From Cristatella mucedo (taxonomy: Eukaryota; Bryozoa; Phylactolaemata; Cristatellidae), in contig WPIO01000007.1 in the NCBI GenBank assembly GCA_009760855.2, forward strand, positions 10,379,001-10,443,000: 64,000 bases of DNA, in the 5' to 3' direction. This document shows positions 20,465-64,000 of the stretch, one piece after another. The notes under the pieces were generated by a model. The model was not told the DNA's origin. It saw only the letters and a list, made by a program, of their open reading frames with translations, and ran no database searches. The position numbers and the translations under genes are program-made. Position 1 is the stretch's first letter; each line of letters starts with the position of its first letter.

Positions 20465-23400
20465 AAAACAAGAGCGCGCCAAGCTCAGTTAGCTCAGGCA
20501 AGTATCGATCGCTTCTTCATTCGCGAAGGCAGTGGAAGGGTTTTCCCTAGCGTAAGCTCAAGAATATTAACTAGTTTTGTGCTCGAAAATGAATTTGTTA
20601 AATAGACCTAAACATTCTGAAGGCTGGAATCTGACGTTATCGCGTACTCTTCGGGTACCCTATCTTGGCGAGGATTCGGCCTCGCCGTGGAATGCCGTTA
20701 GAGCCGCCAGTAGCCGGAGTAGGCCTGCCGACCCTAAGTTTAGTTTCAGCAGTGCCCTTTAGCTGGAGATATGTTTAGATGGACGCTGAGCCACCCGGCC
20801 AGCCAGCTGCAAGCCTGGCGTGAAATATTTATCGCTCTAGCGCCTCTGCTGTTGGAAATGGCGCGCCGTCGCGCCACTTCCGGCAGAGCGATCCGTCGGC
20901 GTCGAAGAGCTGCTCGTGCAGTGCCGGAGGGATTTATGCAAGCGACGACGGGCGCCGATGCTCGCGGGCGCGCGGTCGAACTGCTGGCCGTAGAATGGCT
21001 GCGCCTGCCGCTTCGCCCGCTCGCCCCGCTCGCTGAGCGCGCGCTCTCGAGCAGGGCAGCAGAGCAGGCGGGCGCAGGCCGCCGAGTCTTCAGGCTTTCA
21101 GGAGCGATAAGGCAACCGATCAGAAATTGCCGGGTAGGCGGCGGCACGCCAGGCACGCGGGACGGCGTCGCCGTTTTACTCGCGATGCCATTTGCTTTTT
21201 GTCTGCGAACCAGGGCCACCGGTAGGTAGGGTGGCAGCCACTCAGCACATCGGCGCTCCTCTCGGCACGCTCCTGGGGGCCGCTGATGCTGCCGCCGCGC
21301 AGGTAGCTGGCCGCGCCTCCAGAGCGCAGGCAGGCGGCGCGCGGGCGATCGAGTGGCCGAGTGGCCCCGATTTCGAAAAAGAGTTTGCTCTTTCGCAGTC
21401 TTCCGCTAGACAAAAGGTTTGCGGGCCTAAAAGGGCACGCAAAAGTGTACACAAACGACGCTCAAGCGGCTGTCAGCGCCCGCATTCCGAGGAGCGAGCC
21501 CTCTGGCTCCTCCGAGAGGGCCAGCCGAGTGGGGCAGAAGTCGATCCTCGATGGCCGTCGCCGAGCGGATGTCCCGGAGGCGGATAGCCGCTGCTGCTGC
21601 CGCCGCCGCTGCTGCTGCCGCCGCTGCTGCTGCTGGTATACCCTCGGCTGCCGGCGGAGCGGTTCAAAAGATTCCGAGACCAGGGTCCTGTCCCTGCGAT
21701 GTCTGCTGGCGATGCTTCTCACAGAGGACCGATCGTGTACTCGAAAGCGTAGAGGGGCGTTCGCGAGCGCCTGCTGCATGCATCTCGAAATTTGATATCC
21801 TCTGCGTCTTCCGAGGGCGTGCCTGGAATCTTTACTCGAAGGCGATCCGAGCAGCCGATCCTGGCGTCGTGCCGCTGCGGCCGTTGACTGGTGGTCGGTA
21901 ACGTCAAATACTGACTATAAGCCAGGAGTACTAGCGGAAAGCCTCGACTCTCATCAGCATTGTGCTGAAGGCCATTGCAAAACCCACAGCAGTGCAGTCA
22001 GTTTTCGAGGAACGGCAAGCTCTAAATCTCGATTGGAGCTTACTAGCAAGATCTGACGAGGTAATTTAATAGTAGTTGTGCTAGTAGTTGTGCTACCACT
22101 CGTTCAAGTCTCTTGGATAACAATGGTTGAAAGAAGGCTGGAAGGAAGTCACTTACAATTCTCATGCTCTAAGATGGAGTTTTTAAGAGTCTACCTGGCA
22201 ATTACTGTTTTCAGAGGAGCTTGGCTGGTAACTGAAGGCATATTTTCAATGTTATTTGTGGTGGGCAGCACCAGGTCTTTTCACCTCATAAGTAAAACAG
22301 TTGGGGAATGAACCTATAGTGCTAGCGGTCTTCTTTGCTGGGCAGACAAATCTGGTGACGAGTTTACAGTTTCGTGCATGCAGTAAGCAGAGTGGATCAA
22401 AATATCAACTTGAATAAAGAGACGGCCACTGTCCAGGTGTAAGGCTGTTGACAAACAAGTCATCAATCCTATGTTGCCGTATCCAGCAGAGCTTAAAAAG
22501 TTCTGGATTAGGTTCTAAGGTTCTGGTTTCTTACTGCTACGTGTTGCCTTCATTTTGTCAACGACTCTTCAACAAAATTCTTGCAGTGCAACTTGCGACC
22601 TATTAGACTATTAGGAGCGGACAGGATGAGAGACAATCGTCAGCCGAATTTAAGCGCCTCTTTTCTGATGAAATCGTTTTATCACGGTGATTGAAAAATT
22701 TCACCGGCACAAATTATACAGGAAATAAAATTACCCTGATTAAATTGTCACCAGCCTCTGACAATACAATCGACTCCGCGTATAAGAATATCTTTTATAG
22801 GAATACTCCTCAATAAGAATAGCAGTTCCGCGTCCCAGATTTACTCTAGCTATAGTCTCACTCCGCATATAGGAATACTCCGCCTATAAGAATGGCCACT
22901 TGCCGGCCCGAGCGTAAACTTTTAAGCGGAGTCGACGGTATCGGTCTGCAGATAATTCAGAGGGTGACCACAGCCGCCGGTATACGCGACGAGGCTCCGG
23001 CATTGTCCAATCAGGTCAAATCTGCATTGTCACGTGACGGACACGTATCCGCTCGATTGCTTGTGCAGTTCCGCGAGAGCCTTTTCATGTTCACTGGATG
23101 CTATCAATCAACGCAGCACCTGCCAAGCATGTAATTAAGACTCACATTGTTGGCTGTCCGTTAAACTTTGACGGTGCCCAACGTGACCTATGTCAAGCTC
23201 TAATGGTCGTCTGCGTCCGTTGACTAAACTGAACTCGTGATACCGCAGTCTAGTAGCTCGTAGATATCACTATAACTTCGTAGACTAAGCAGTGATAACG
23301 ACCAAATGGAATATCTTATGGGAAGCATCAAACGTGAAGACGACAACGGGAACTTTCAAATAATTGGAAGTATAGAATTCCTACTAAAGAATCGCCTTGT

Positions 23401-24325
23401 GGTCGTAATTTTGGTGCTCCTGTTTCTGTCTGTCGACAGCCTGACTTACGGAAGCATACTTTGTGGACTGCTACAACGGCAAGTCATCGTCGCGCTTGCC
23501 TACTTGCCCCCTTACAGACTCAGCACATAAATTATCTACTTGCAACCTAGCGGTGAGGTGTAGCACTTCCCAACTCTGACCGTAGGTGCATGCAATTCTT
23601 AATTTTCCACTGAGAGTGAGGTGAAAGCCGCCACGGCTCTTCTGCTGACAGATAAACGAGGCTGCTGAATCAGCAGATATTAACTTTTCTTTACTGAATC
23701 ACTAAGGATCTTGCTAGCTCACCAGTTCTCTCGAGGCTCGGCTACTGTAACTATGTTTTGGCAAAACTGCCATCATAGCTGCAAGTCGCATGCTATAGCT
23801 GCGAGCTTGTTAGTGCGAAGTCTGTCGCAGAGCAAGTCTCAGAGCAGTAGCGTAGTTCTTACGGTAAGGAGGAGAACGGAAAAGGATAGATAAACTCACG
23901 TCCGTTGAACGGAAACTCAAATATTGCTACGCTACTTCAAGTGTTGCACAAGTACTGTAGGTATTTAAACAAATATTGGCCTAAAAATTTCGGGAGAGGT
24001 GAGCTTAAGCCTCTGAAGCATAGGTAAATTGTAAATCAATCTTTTTAGTTAAATGGTCTGTGTAATATCAAGGGCACTATGAGCTCTTTCGTATCGCTTG
24101 TCAATAACTAAAATGAAATAACCAAGTGAACCAAATATAGGGTTCTGAAATAAAACGGTTGACTTTGATCTTGGTGTAACCTAGAGGACCCCCTAATAAT
24201 GTTCTTAGCTACGCATAAGCACTCCGTGGGTATGGACAAGAAAAAAGGCGGGACTGCTCTGACCGTTGTACCAGGTTAGAGGGGGAGCTGGTCCAATCCA
24301 TCCCGCATTATGCTTTAAATAAATA
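20465..24325. other. No recognisable gene
   Basis: A second GC-rich patch at 20680-21900 includes a CTG/CCG-rich stretch (21590-21645). The rest is AT-rich and holds the CTCCGC-TATAAGAATA cluster. No domain was recognised in any frame. Confidence 0.55.
22771..22900 (+). repeat. Cluster of CTCCGC-TATAAGAATA subrepeats
   Basis: GACTCCGCGTATAAGAATA at 22772 recurs in imperfect form at about 22806, 22860 and 22878. Such subterminal repeats are typical of pogo/Tigger-type DNA transposon ends, but I did not find a matching inverted end. Confidence 0.5.
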
Positions 24326-24334
24326 AATAAATAT

Positions 24335-24492
24335 CCTAGCTGATTAGACAGCCTCTTTTTGTATAGCGACAGAAGAGCCATTACGGCTGTCATCACCGCT
24401 TAAACAGAATCGCCCACAGCAGGAATTGAACCCACGACCTCGGGACCAAGGTCGTGAAATCAACCACCTTACCTGGTGTGCCATCATGGCTT
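24335..24492 (-). mobile_element. SINE-B (tRNA-derived)
   Basis: Read on the minus strand: AGCCATGATGGCACACCAGG head with A box, GGGTTCAATTCCTGC B box, then CTCTTCTGTCGCTATAC and the GGCTGTCTAATCAGCTAGG end. A distinct family from SINE-A; it lacks the LINE-A hairpin. Flanked by AAATAAATAAATA. Confidence 0.85.
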
Positions 24493-24528
24493 TAGTTTCT
24501 AAGCATAAGGGAATCGCATGTGGCCTAA

Positions 24529-24687
<159 letters not shown>

Positions 24688-25149
24688 TGACCGAGCAACA
24701 CACAGGCATAGGATAAGTACGGTTGATCGAGCTCTGTCGGCAGTTGTGTAGGCCCCAATAGTGCAATGTGCACACAGCACGATTGCACATTGCACATTGC
24801 ACATGTGTAGCACTTTGCTGGCCTTGGCTGAATCTTAGCCCGAACAAGAGCTGTTCGGAGGTGGGCTAGAACTCCTTTGTCCTGGAGCAGTGAGTCAGAG
24901 AGGAGCGTCAGTGCGGTTAGAGAGCAAGAGCTTAAGAGCAAGCCAGGAAGCTCTGAGACCAGCGGTGGCGATTCGGCCTTTAGAATTCGTCCGATACCGC
25001 GGGAGCTGCTGATTGATATTGGCTGGCCTGTCAACCTCCGCCATCACTGTCCAGAAAGAATCGTCTGGAACCTATTCGCCATTCAAGCTGGACAGAGGGG
25101 ACATTCCAGTGGCCAAGTGCCGGTATTAATTCCTTACCGTAATGGACCC

Positions 25150-25926
25150 TGGTGGCGGGCCCAATACCACTAAGCTCTTGCCCCATTGTCTCAGCTAAGT
25201 ATTTAAGAGTCGAGCGACGCTCACTCTGGGTCTTTTGTCTTTAGTCTCTTCTGGTCTTCTGTCCGGCTCTGCACTTCGACGCCGTCGGACTCGTTTCTCT
25301 GAAAGCGAGGGAGGAGGGCGGGCTGTCCGCCGACGATGGACGGAACAGGACAAGATAGCGCTATGAGGATTCGGTGGACTCCACCGAATACGGTGGTATC
25401 GCGCCCGAGCTGGCATTCTGTGTTTCTTTTGTGTTTTGTGTGTGCGCGCTAGCACGTGGTCTCGGCATAGGGATTTGCCGGTGCGAGCTAGGCGTAGTTG
25501 GCGTGTGTGGAGTCCTAGTTCTCCGGTTAGGGTTTAGGCTCCCGTTTGAGCTCTGTCTATTTGGGTCGTTCCCCAGTATATATGTAAGTAGTGTAAGTGT
25601 GGAGACCTGCGTCCTCCGCAAGACTGCTTGAGGTGGCGAGTGTGGAGTATTCCTGCCGCACAGGTGGAAACGGAGTCCTAGTTCTCCGGTTAGGGTTTAG
25701 GCTCTGGTTCGCACCCAGTGTGGAGAAGTATTCCCTCCGCAAGAGTGTTGGTGCTGTTGAGAACGTGCGAGGATTGTGGAGATAAAACTGAGCTAGACGC
25801 GCAGCGACTTTGTGCGCTTGCGAATAAAGTTCGGTAAAATCCCCAATTTGTGTGTCTCGCTTTCCAATTCACGCCGCGGACTCACGACCCCCTTTAGTAA
25901 CGGTAAGCACGTCGGCGCCAGAAACG
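25150..25926 (+). mobile_element. Possible LTR with primer-binding-like sequence
   Basis: In order: TATTTAAG (25200-25207), a start-like GCTCACTCTGGGTC, repeated internal blocks, AATAAA (25823-25828), then TCGGCGCCAGAAACG (25912-25926), which resembles an LTR-retroelement primer binding site. No gag/pol and no second LTR were found, so this could equally be a promoter or untranslated region. Confidence 0.3.
25510..25755 (+). repeat. Direct repeats within the possible LTR
   Basis: A 32-bp identical block (TCCTAGTTCTCCGGTTAGGG and flanks) occurs at 25510 and 25673. A second block, GTGTGGAG...CCTCCGCAAGA, occurs at about 25595 and 25721, with a shorter version at 25640. Confidence 0.85.
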
Positions 25927-25929
25927 CTC

Positions 25930-28900
25930 GTTTCGTGGCGGCCAGCCTATTGCGCGTAGGCGCGCACCGAACGGCAGTAGGCGCTAGATTACGCCGCTAG
26001 GTAAGCGGCAGGTCAAGCCTACCATGCCGAGCCTTCGGCGTCACACATGCACATTGCAGGATGCTAACTCTCGCATCAGCCATTATTGGCAAGTGATGCT
26101 ACTATGAAGCTCGATGCAATATTGCTGGCGGTATAGCGGGGTATCCAGGCAAGCCTGTGAAAGGGAATCAGCTTATATTAACTCCTAGCTGAGACGTGAG
26201 AAGAAATAAAACAACCGAAAGTTTAGCAGACCAACAGTTTATCGTTCGGGTATGTGGTACAATAATTTAAATACGCGGACTCTGTACACCAAAACTCACT
26301 GCATTTAACTCCAGATATTTCTCCTGGAGAGTAACCTCCAGAACCATAGCCAAAAGAGCACAAGTATTGCTATTCTCCTGCAAGCTTCTCAAGCTGTACG
26401 CTATGCTAAGACGGTTCAAGCTAAAGCAACCTACTTAAGTAAGAAAGGTCTAGGCTGCCACGGTGCCTAGGTAATTGGGGAGGCCCTGCAGAAAACAGCT
26501 AATACCTGGACTATTGTTATCAAAGTCTTTAATTCAGGTTTTCAGCCACAGCTTGGGGGTTTGTACGCCACAGCTTAGACGATGGTGAACAAAAGTATTC
26601 TCTTGTACTGACGGTATTGATTATTTGTGCTATTGTTAATGCATTAAGTATCAACCCATTCATTTTGAATGCAAGTATGTATCAGCCTATTTATTTTGAA
26701 TGTAAATGATTCCGTCCGTTCGTGAATCCGGCCGGAAGTCCATAAACACGTCACTGACGTCACGCTTTGCCCCATATGATTGAAAATGTAAGACAATTCG
26801 AGACGATTCTATTCTTTTTTCATTTCAATGTTCAATCTTCATCCAGAGAATCACTTGCTTGATTTTCTACAGTTTAGTGCACTTCAGTGGTCTACCGTAG
26901 CCTAAACTCCATATTTCTGGGGTACTGGCACCCACAGCCAGCCATGCCCGTTGGGAGAGTACTACCAACAGTATAGCTTCAAGCACTTACTTGGCATCGA
27001 ATGTAAACGTGGGGTTAGCGCTCTAGGGCAATTCTCTAACAAGTTTTATACATTCGTTGGCAACTCTATGGTTGTGCTCGAGAGCACAGCTGGATTTTTA
27101 AATTGCCTCACCGTCCAAAAATAAAGAATTGCCATGCCAGCGAGTTCCAATGGCAGCACACGCATGGAGTACAAGTTGACTTGCGGCTCCTTATTTGGGG
27201 AGTCGTTTGCATGCTAGGGCTTGGTCTCTATGAATTGCTATTTGTTTTCATGACATCATTTCGTTTCATTGCTGTGTTCATTGCCAGCCTTAGCATTAAT
27301 TTGCACACTTTACATTTTCAATTTTCAATCTTCAAGCTTGTACTAAAACTCAGCTGAAGCCAAAGGTCACTTCGTACGAGTTTAGTTGACATTTTTCTGC
27401 ATTGCAGTCTCGATAGGACAGCTAGTCTGATTATGACATTGCTATTCAGTGCAACGTTTTGGTATTTCTTTAATAACGACAGCACTTATCTGGTGCTTCA
27501 TTAATTACCGCGATCGATATACAAACGACAGTATATTGGGCCGATCGTTACAGCAGAAGTACTAATTGAATAGGATGCTCGATTAGCTGTCAGAGGAATG
27601 CGCTTCGCGCGAGCCTCAGGCGAACTCAAGACAAAAGCCCAGTTTGAAGAGTAAAGCACAGCCAAGTCGCAGGGGAATCAATTGCCGGTAAGCAAAGCGA
27701 ACTACTGCGGTTACAGAATCGAACTTGCTGGCCGTGGCTGGTGCATGAACTCGAGACTGCTTGCCAGAATGGTGGAGTGTAAAATCTCGAAAACAATTAC
27801 ATCTCAAGATCTGTCGGTGGTGCAGGTACATACTCTATTCGGATCATGGCGACAACAAAATAGCTGAAAATTAGTGTAATTATAGAGTATAATTACTACA
27901 GAGAATATACCTTGTTCATTAGATGCAGCAAATATGTGCTCCTTCTTTCGACCGCGTGCATCGAGCGACTCTTTCTTTTGTAAACACGTGCTTAGACATC
28001 TTTTATTAGGTTAGCAATATTTTTACATTTAGCAGGTGTAATAGTACTTACTGAATTGTATAAGAAGTCTCTTCTGTCTACGTTGATGCTCGCACGTCCC
28101 ACCCCGTGTTGCATCGTTAGCTCGATAAGAACCGGCGGCTAATGTCTATGACATTATCCTGGTGGAATCCATGTAATGGAAATATAATTTGCTGGAATTA
28201 CCGAGTCATGTCACTAATGAGCAAGAACGATAAATACAAATAAATTATTTGTTTTGCGCCCTACGAGAACTTAGGCCTCTATTAAGGCGCTTCACGTATA
28301 CCGTTAGGCTCGATCCCAAGACCTCGGTCATGTCACATTTACCTTGATCTTTGTTCGAGGGGAGCACCTTGACTCTTGGGCCAAACCGGCGCGGCAGACT
28401 ATGCCTCCGTTAGATGCGATCTACCGGCCACTTCTGGCTGTCCAACCTTATTACAGAAGTTCGTAGTTCCCCACCAAAATACTCTTACTTGACAGGCCGT
28501 TATTGATTGCTTTAAAACTCAGGTCGATGACCCCAGTCAAACCGGCTCATTTCTCGACTATGTTTATCTTATGCTTGGTCCAACACGTTTGTCTTACTGC
28601 TCATGTTGGTGGCCATATTCCGAATTATGTGATCTGATCATATGCCGGCCCAATAACCTAATATGCCAGATTTCTACCTCGGATCGTTGCTTTAGCTCGT
28701 TTAGAATACCAGCTCCTTGGCATGACCATAGGAGCATAGAGTTTACCCAAACGCTACTTGAAAATAAGTAATTACCGAGAAATTTTTTGTAAATCGATGC
28801 AATAGAGGTCTTCTTGGCCTAGCGATTTGACTGCCGACAGCTTAGATACCCTCATTGAAAAACAACTAAACTTATGAGTGCTCTCGACGAGCCAACTTTC

Positions 28901-31180
28901 CAGTCTATCCGTTTAGGCAGCCCTGTAGATACGTTTCTATTCACCAAAAAATGAAAAAAACATGCTTAATGTTAAGCGCAGGCTTGAACCCCCCATTAAG
29001 AAGTCTGGGTCTAACGCCAATCGTGCTAAATTTAAAGATGGCATCCGTGTCTACAACTGACAACTTAGAAAAGCCAGACCAGGACCTTTTTTTTTGGATA
29101 GCAAACTTAGTCAGACCCTATACAAATAGATAACACAATGAATGCTTTGCGTGAAAATTCAGTTTTTAACTCACTGGATATTAACTATACGGCCGATAAG
29201 TTTTCCACCTTGCTCGAGAAATAATTGCACATGCATTCGCGCCTCCATAAAACCACTTCCGACTAATGTACACGTTGTCACAGCCTGTAACAATTATCTT
29301 AATAACTTATTTTCTGCGGTTTCTATACACATGAAGTGATTACTACAATAAAGTCATGTAAAAAGAGCTCGTCACATGAAGACCCTATACTACATCTTCT
29401 TCATTCTTACTTAGCGGAAAAACAGATTAAATATAAATTAAGGTTTCTTATTTTTTCTCCAGGATGAAGGGGGTTCTCGTGAGCCTCAAATCGACCGTCA
29501 TTCAACTAGTTATTATAAAACCTGGACTGGATTCTGAAACAATCGCTCAGTTTCCCTTCTTCCTTTGGTCCAACATTCTCGAAAGGATTGTCACTAAGTA
29601 GCTTGTTGAGCAAACAGGCAAGAATGTGTTGGGTGAGAAACAACTAGGTCTGTACAATCTGTCTCAGAGGACGACACTCCATTGAAACTCCCTCCTCGTT
29701 CAACCTACGGCTTTGGAACCTGCGACGATGATGGTACCGTCACTACCATGGGGCCCAGCGTTTGACACTTTTGATCCCGGTAGCCTACTTGATCGACTAA
29801 GCACAATGGTCGCTGTGGGGCTGAGGCTCAGGTGTAGATTAAATCGTACTTGTCCGGTCATGCTAGCAAGGTGTCGAGCGTGTCACGTCTCATCTAACAG
29901 GCCGATTAGACATTGAGTTCCATTAGGGTTCCTTCTCGATCTCATTCTTTCACGCTTTGATTTTTCGTAAATATTATCCTTCTCGAATCTAAATGCATTA
30001 CAAAGACCGGTTTGAATTAGTACTCTGGCGAATGCATATCTACTGAGCCATAGGAATGTGAGGTGTTGAGTTCTGCAGTGGTGGTCGAGAGCTCGTACCT
30101 GTTTAATAACGTTTACCTAGCTTAGGAATGGCTTTTTGTTGAATAATGGTGCTCTAGCTGAACTCATCACAGCGATTGCATACTGCTAGTCACAGGAATT
30201 CGTTTCCTGCATTTTTTTTTTATTGAATGCAACCTCTACCAGATTCATCTGATCACATTCACACCGGCTCCTGGCCAGACTGAAATGCATCCGCAAGCCT
30301 AACCCTTCGAATTAAGCACGAAAAGACACGTTGAATATTAATTTTTTTGCAAAATATAACAGACTTACATGACAGACGACACTCAAAACCGCGAACCATT
30401 TCAAATATACTTTCGCAACAGCAGAGCTAAAGGCAAAAGGGTAAGTGGCCAACATAAGAAAACCGAACAACACAAGGGCATAACAGCTGGTCCCAAAAAC
30501 AGGTCGGGGCGAGTTAAGAAGTACATCACCCAAGAGCAACACCGTATACGTATTGACAACAAATTTAAGGTAACTGATGCAATTAAATAACTAGCTTGCA
30601 AAGCTGCGGATGTATATGGCAAATGTGTATGGCGAGCGAGATTAGGATATCCGCATTCAGGCACATTCACCGGCTGATAACAGATAAAAGAGATGGCTCT
30701 ATACTGCAGATGGACAGCTAGACCATAGACAGTATAAGAGAGAGACCCAGCACGTCAAGATCATTGAAAGCAGAAACATATTTCAGCAGTATTTGGCAGA
30801 CATGAAAGTTGGTTTTAGCCACCCTCCCATTGTTAAATCCTGCTTAAATTAACGTACCAAGCAGCCGGGAAGCACTAAAATGTCTTCCAAGGCATCAACC
30901 ATTCATCTAGAAGCATTGGACATCCAGAACAATAGCCATCAACGCCTGCCTGCCAGTGCCTTGACATTCATTACCTACAGTGCGGCTTTCAACAAGCCCA
31001 AAATGGCATGCACAAGCACAGCTAACTGCATTTGCACCATAGCTCCACGTGGATCACACAGATTCTGGAAACAGAGCGTCGTTGAGGTTTAACACTAGCT
31101 CATGTGCTAAAGAGATCCATAAAAGACCACTAGGCAAGGCATAGAAGTAGCACAATACATGATTTGTCGTAAAGGCAAGG
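25930..31180. other. AT-rich DNA downstream of ICA1, no recognisable gene
   Basis: Contains one SINE-A (28240-28392) and presumably the ICA1 3' untranslated region next to 31183. Short open frames at 30369-30590 and 30880-31092 on the plus strand resemble nothing I can name; the second has a faint reverse-transcriptase look (FITYSAAF). Confidence 0.5.
28240..28392 (-). mobile_element. SINE-A
   Basis: Reverse-strand copy: hairpin region AGAACTTAGGCCTCTATT, box B region CTCGATCCCAAGACCTCGG and the head GGGCCAAACC. Diverged. Confidence 0.78.
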
Positions 31181-31182
31181 CC

Positions 31183-63703
<32,521 letters not shown>

Positions 63704-64000
63704 CTGCAAACAAGAAATGATAAATGTGTGCACATGCAGCTAACAAGGTTCAATTCACACAGGAGGGTGGGGAAATGCATGTCGACGAGGCTACATGGAC
63801 AAAGTGTTTTCAATCTACAACCTCGCATGCACCGGTTGAGGCATAAAAGCATTGTAGGGACTGAAGAGGCACGGCACTGAGGACTATTTATGCAAAACCT
63901 TAGCAATAACATCGACGAGTAATACTTAACAAAATGTGATTGAACCAAGGCACTCATGTGAACTGATATCTGTGCAGAATCATTGCAAATTTGCATGCTT

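Noticed and set aside
20771-21229. Overlapping 150-codon frames on both strands near 21 kb
   Set aside because: High GC, no domain, no splice-site support; equally long frames exist on the opposite strand.
25527-25545. TTAGGGTTTAGG as telomere-type repeat
   Set aside because: Only one and a half units in each of two copies of a longer direct repeat; no array.
30369-31092. Two plus-strand frames that might be reverse-transcriptase remnants
   Set aside because: Only a faint FITYSAAF-like match to the RT motif A; no second motif, so not called as a mobile element.

Overview
This window is a piece of a large, repeat-rich animal genome. It has spliced genes with GT-AG introns, CpG-rich promoter DNA, long microsatellites, many decayed LINE retrotransposons and tRNA-derived SINEs. 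Nothing in it looks bacterial or plant-like. The two host genes I recognise are animal genes, and the repeat content suggests an invertebrate, but I cannot name the species or phylum from sequence alone.

Host genes. (1) The minus strand from about 63.70 kb down to 31.18 kb carries what appears to be a complete islet-cell autoantigen 1 gene (ICA1/ICA69). I assembled 13 exons by matching conserved blocks to splice sites. All twelve junctions keep the frame and predict 619 residues: an N-terminal arfaptin-homology/BAR domain, a long acidic, Ser/Pro-rich linker and the conserved C-terminal ICA69 motif. (2) The plus strand at 14.78-17.71 kb, inside a very GC-rich domain, carries a two-exon gene of the LURAP1/FAM89 leucine-rich adaptor family. 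Its coiled-coil helix is encoded across the intron, and it predicts 224 residues.

Layout. 0-8 kb: LINE fragments, an unclassified repeat family in two copies and AT/TG microsatellites. 8.4-10 kb: GC-rich DNA with segments duplicated elsewhere in the window. 10.0-12.4 kb: a minus-strand LINE (family B) with recognisable reverse transcriptase, carrying two nested insertions. 12.5-19.1 kb: CpG-rich domain with a (CCG)n tract, a (CT)n tract and the LURAP1-like gene. 19-31 kb: mostly unassigned DNA with SINEs, a long (GA)n tract and a possible LTR. 31-63.7 kb: the ICA1 gene, whose introns hold most of the LINE and SINE copies, a (CA)n tract of about 480 bp between inverted repeats, and a decayed pogo/Tigger-like transposon.

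Repeats working together. LINE family A (CR1/L2-like) and tRNA-derived SINE family A share the same 3' hairpin, with an outer GCGCC/GGCGC stem and an inner AGAGA/TCTCT stem. This is what is expected if the SINE borrows the LINE's reverse transcriptase. SINE family B has a different 3' end, so it probably depends on another partner. All LINE copies seen are truncated, frameshifted or internally deleted.
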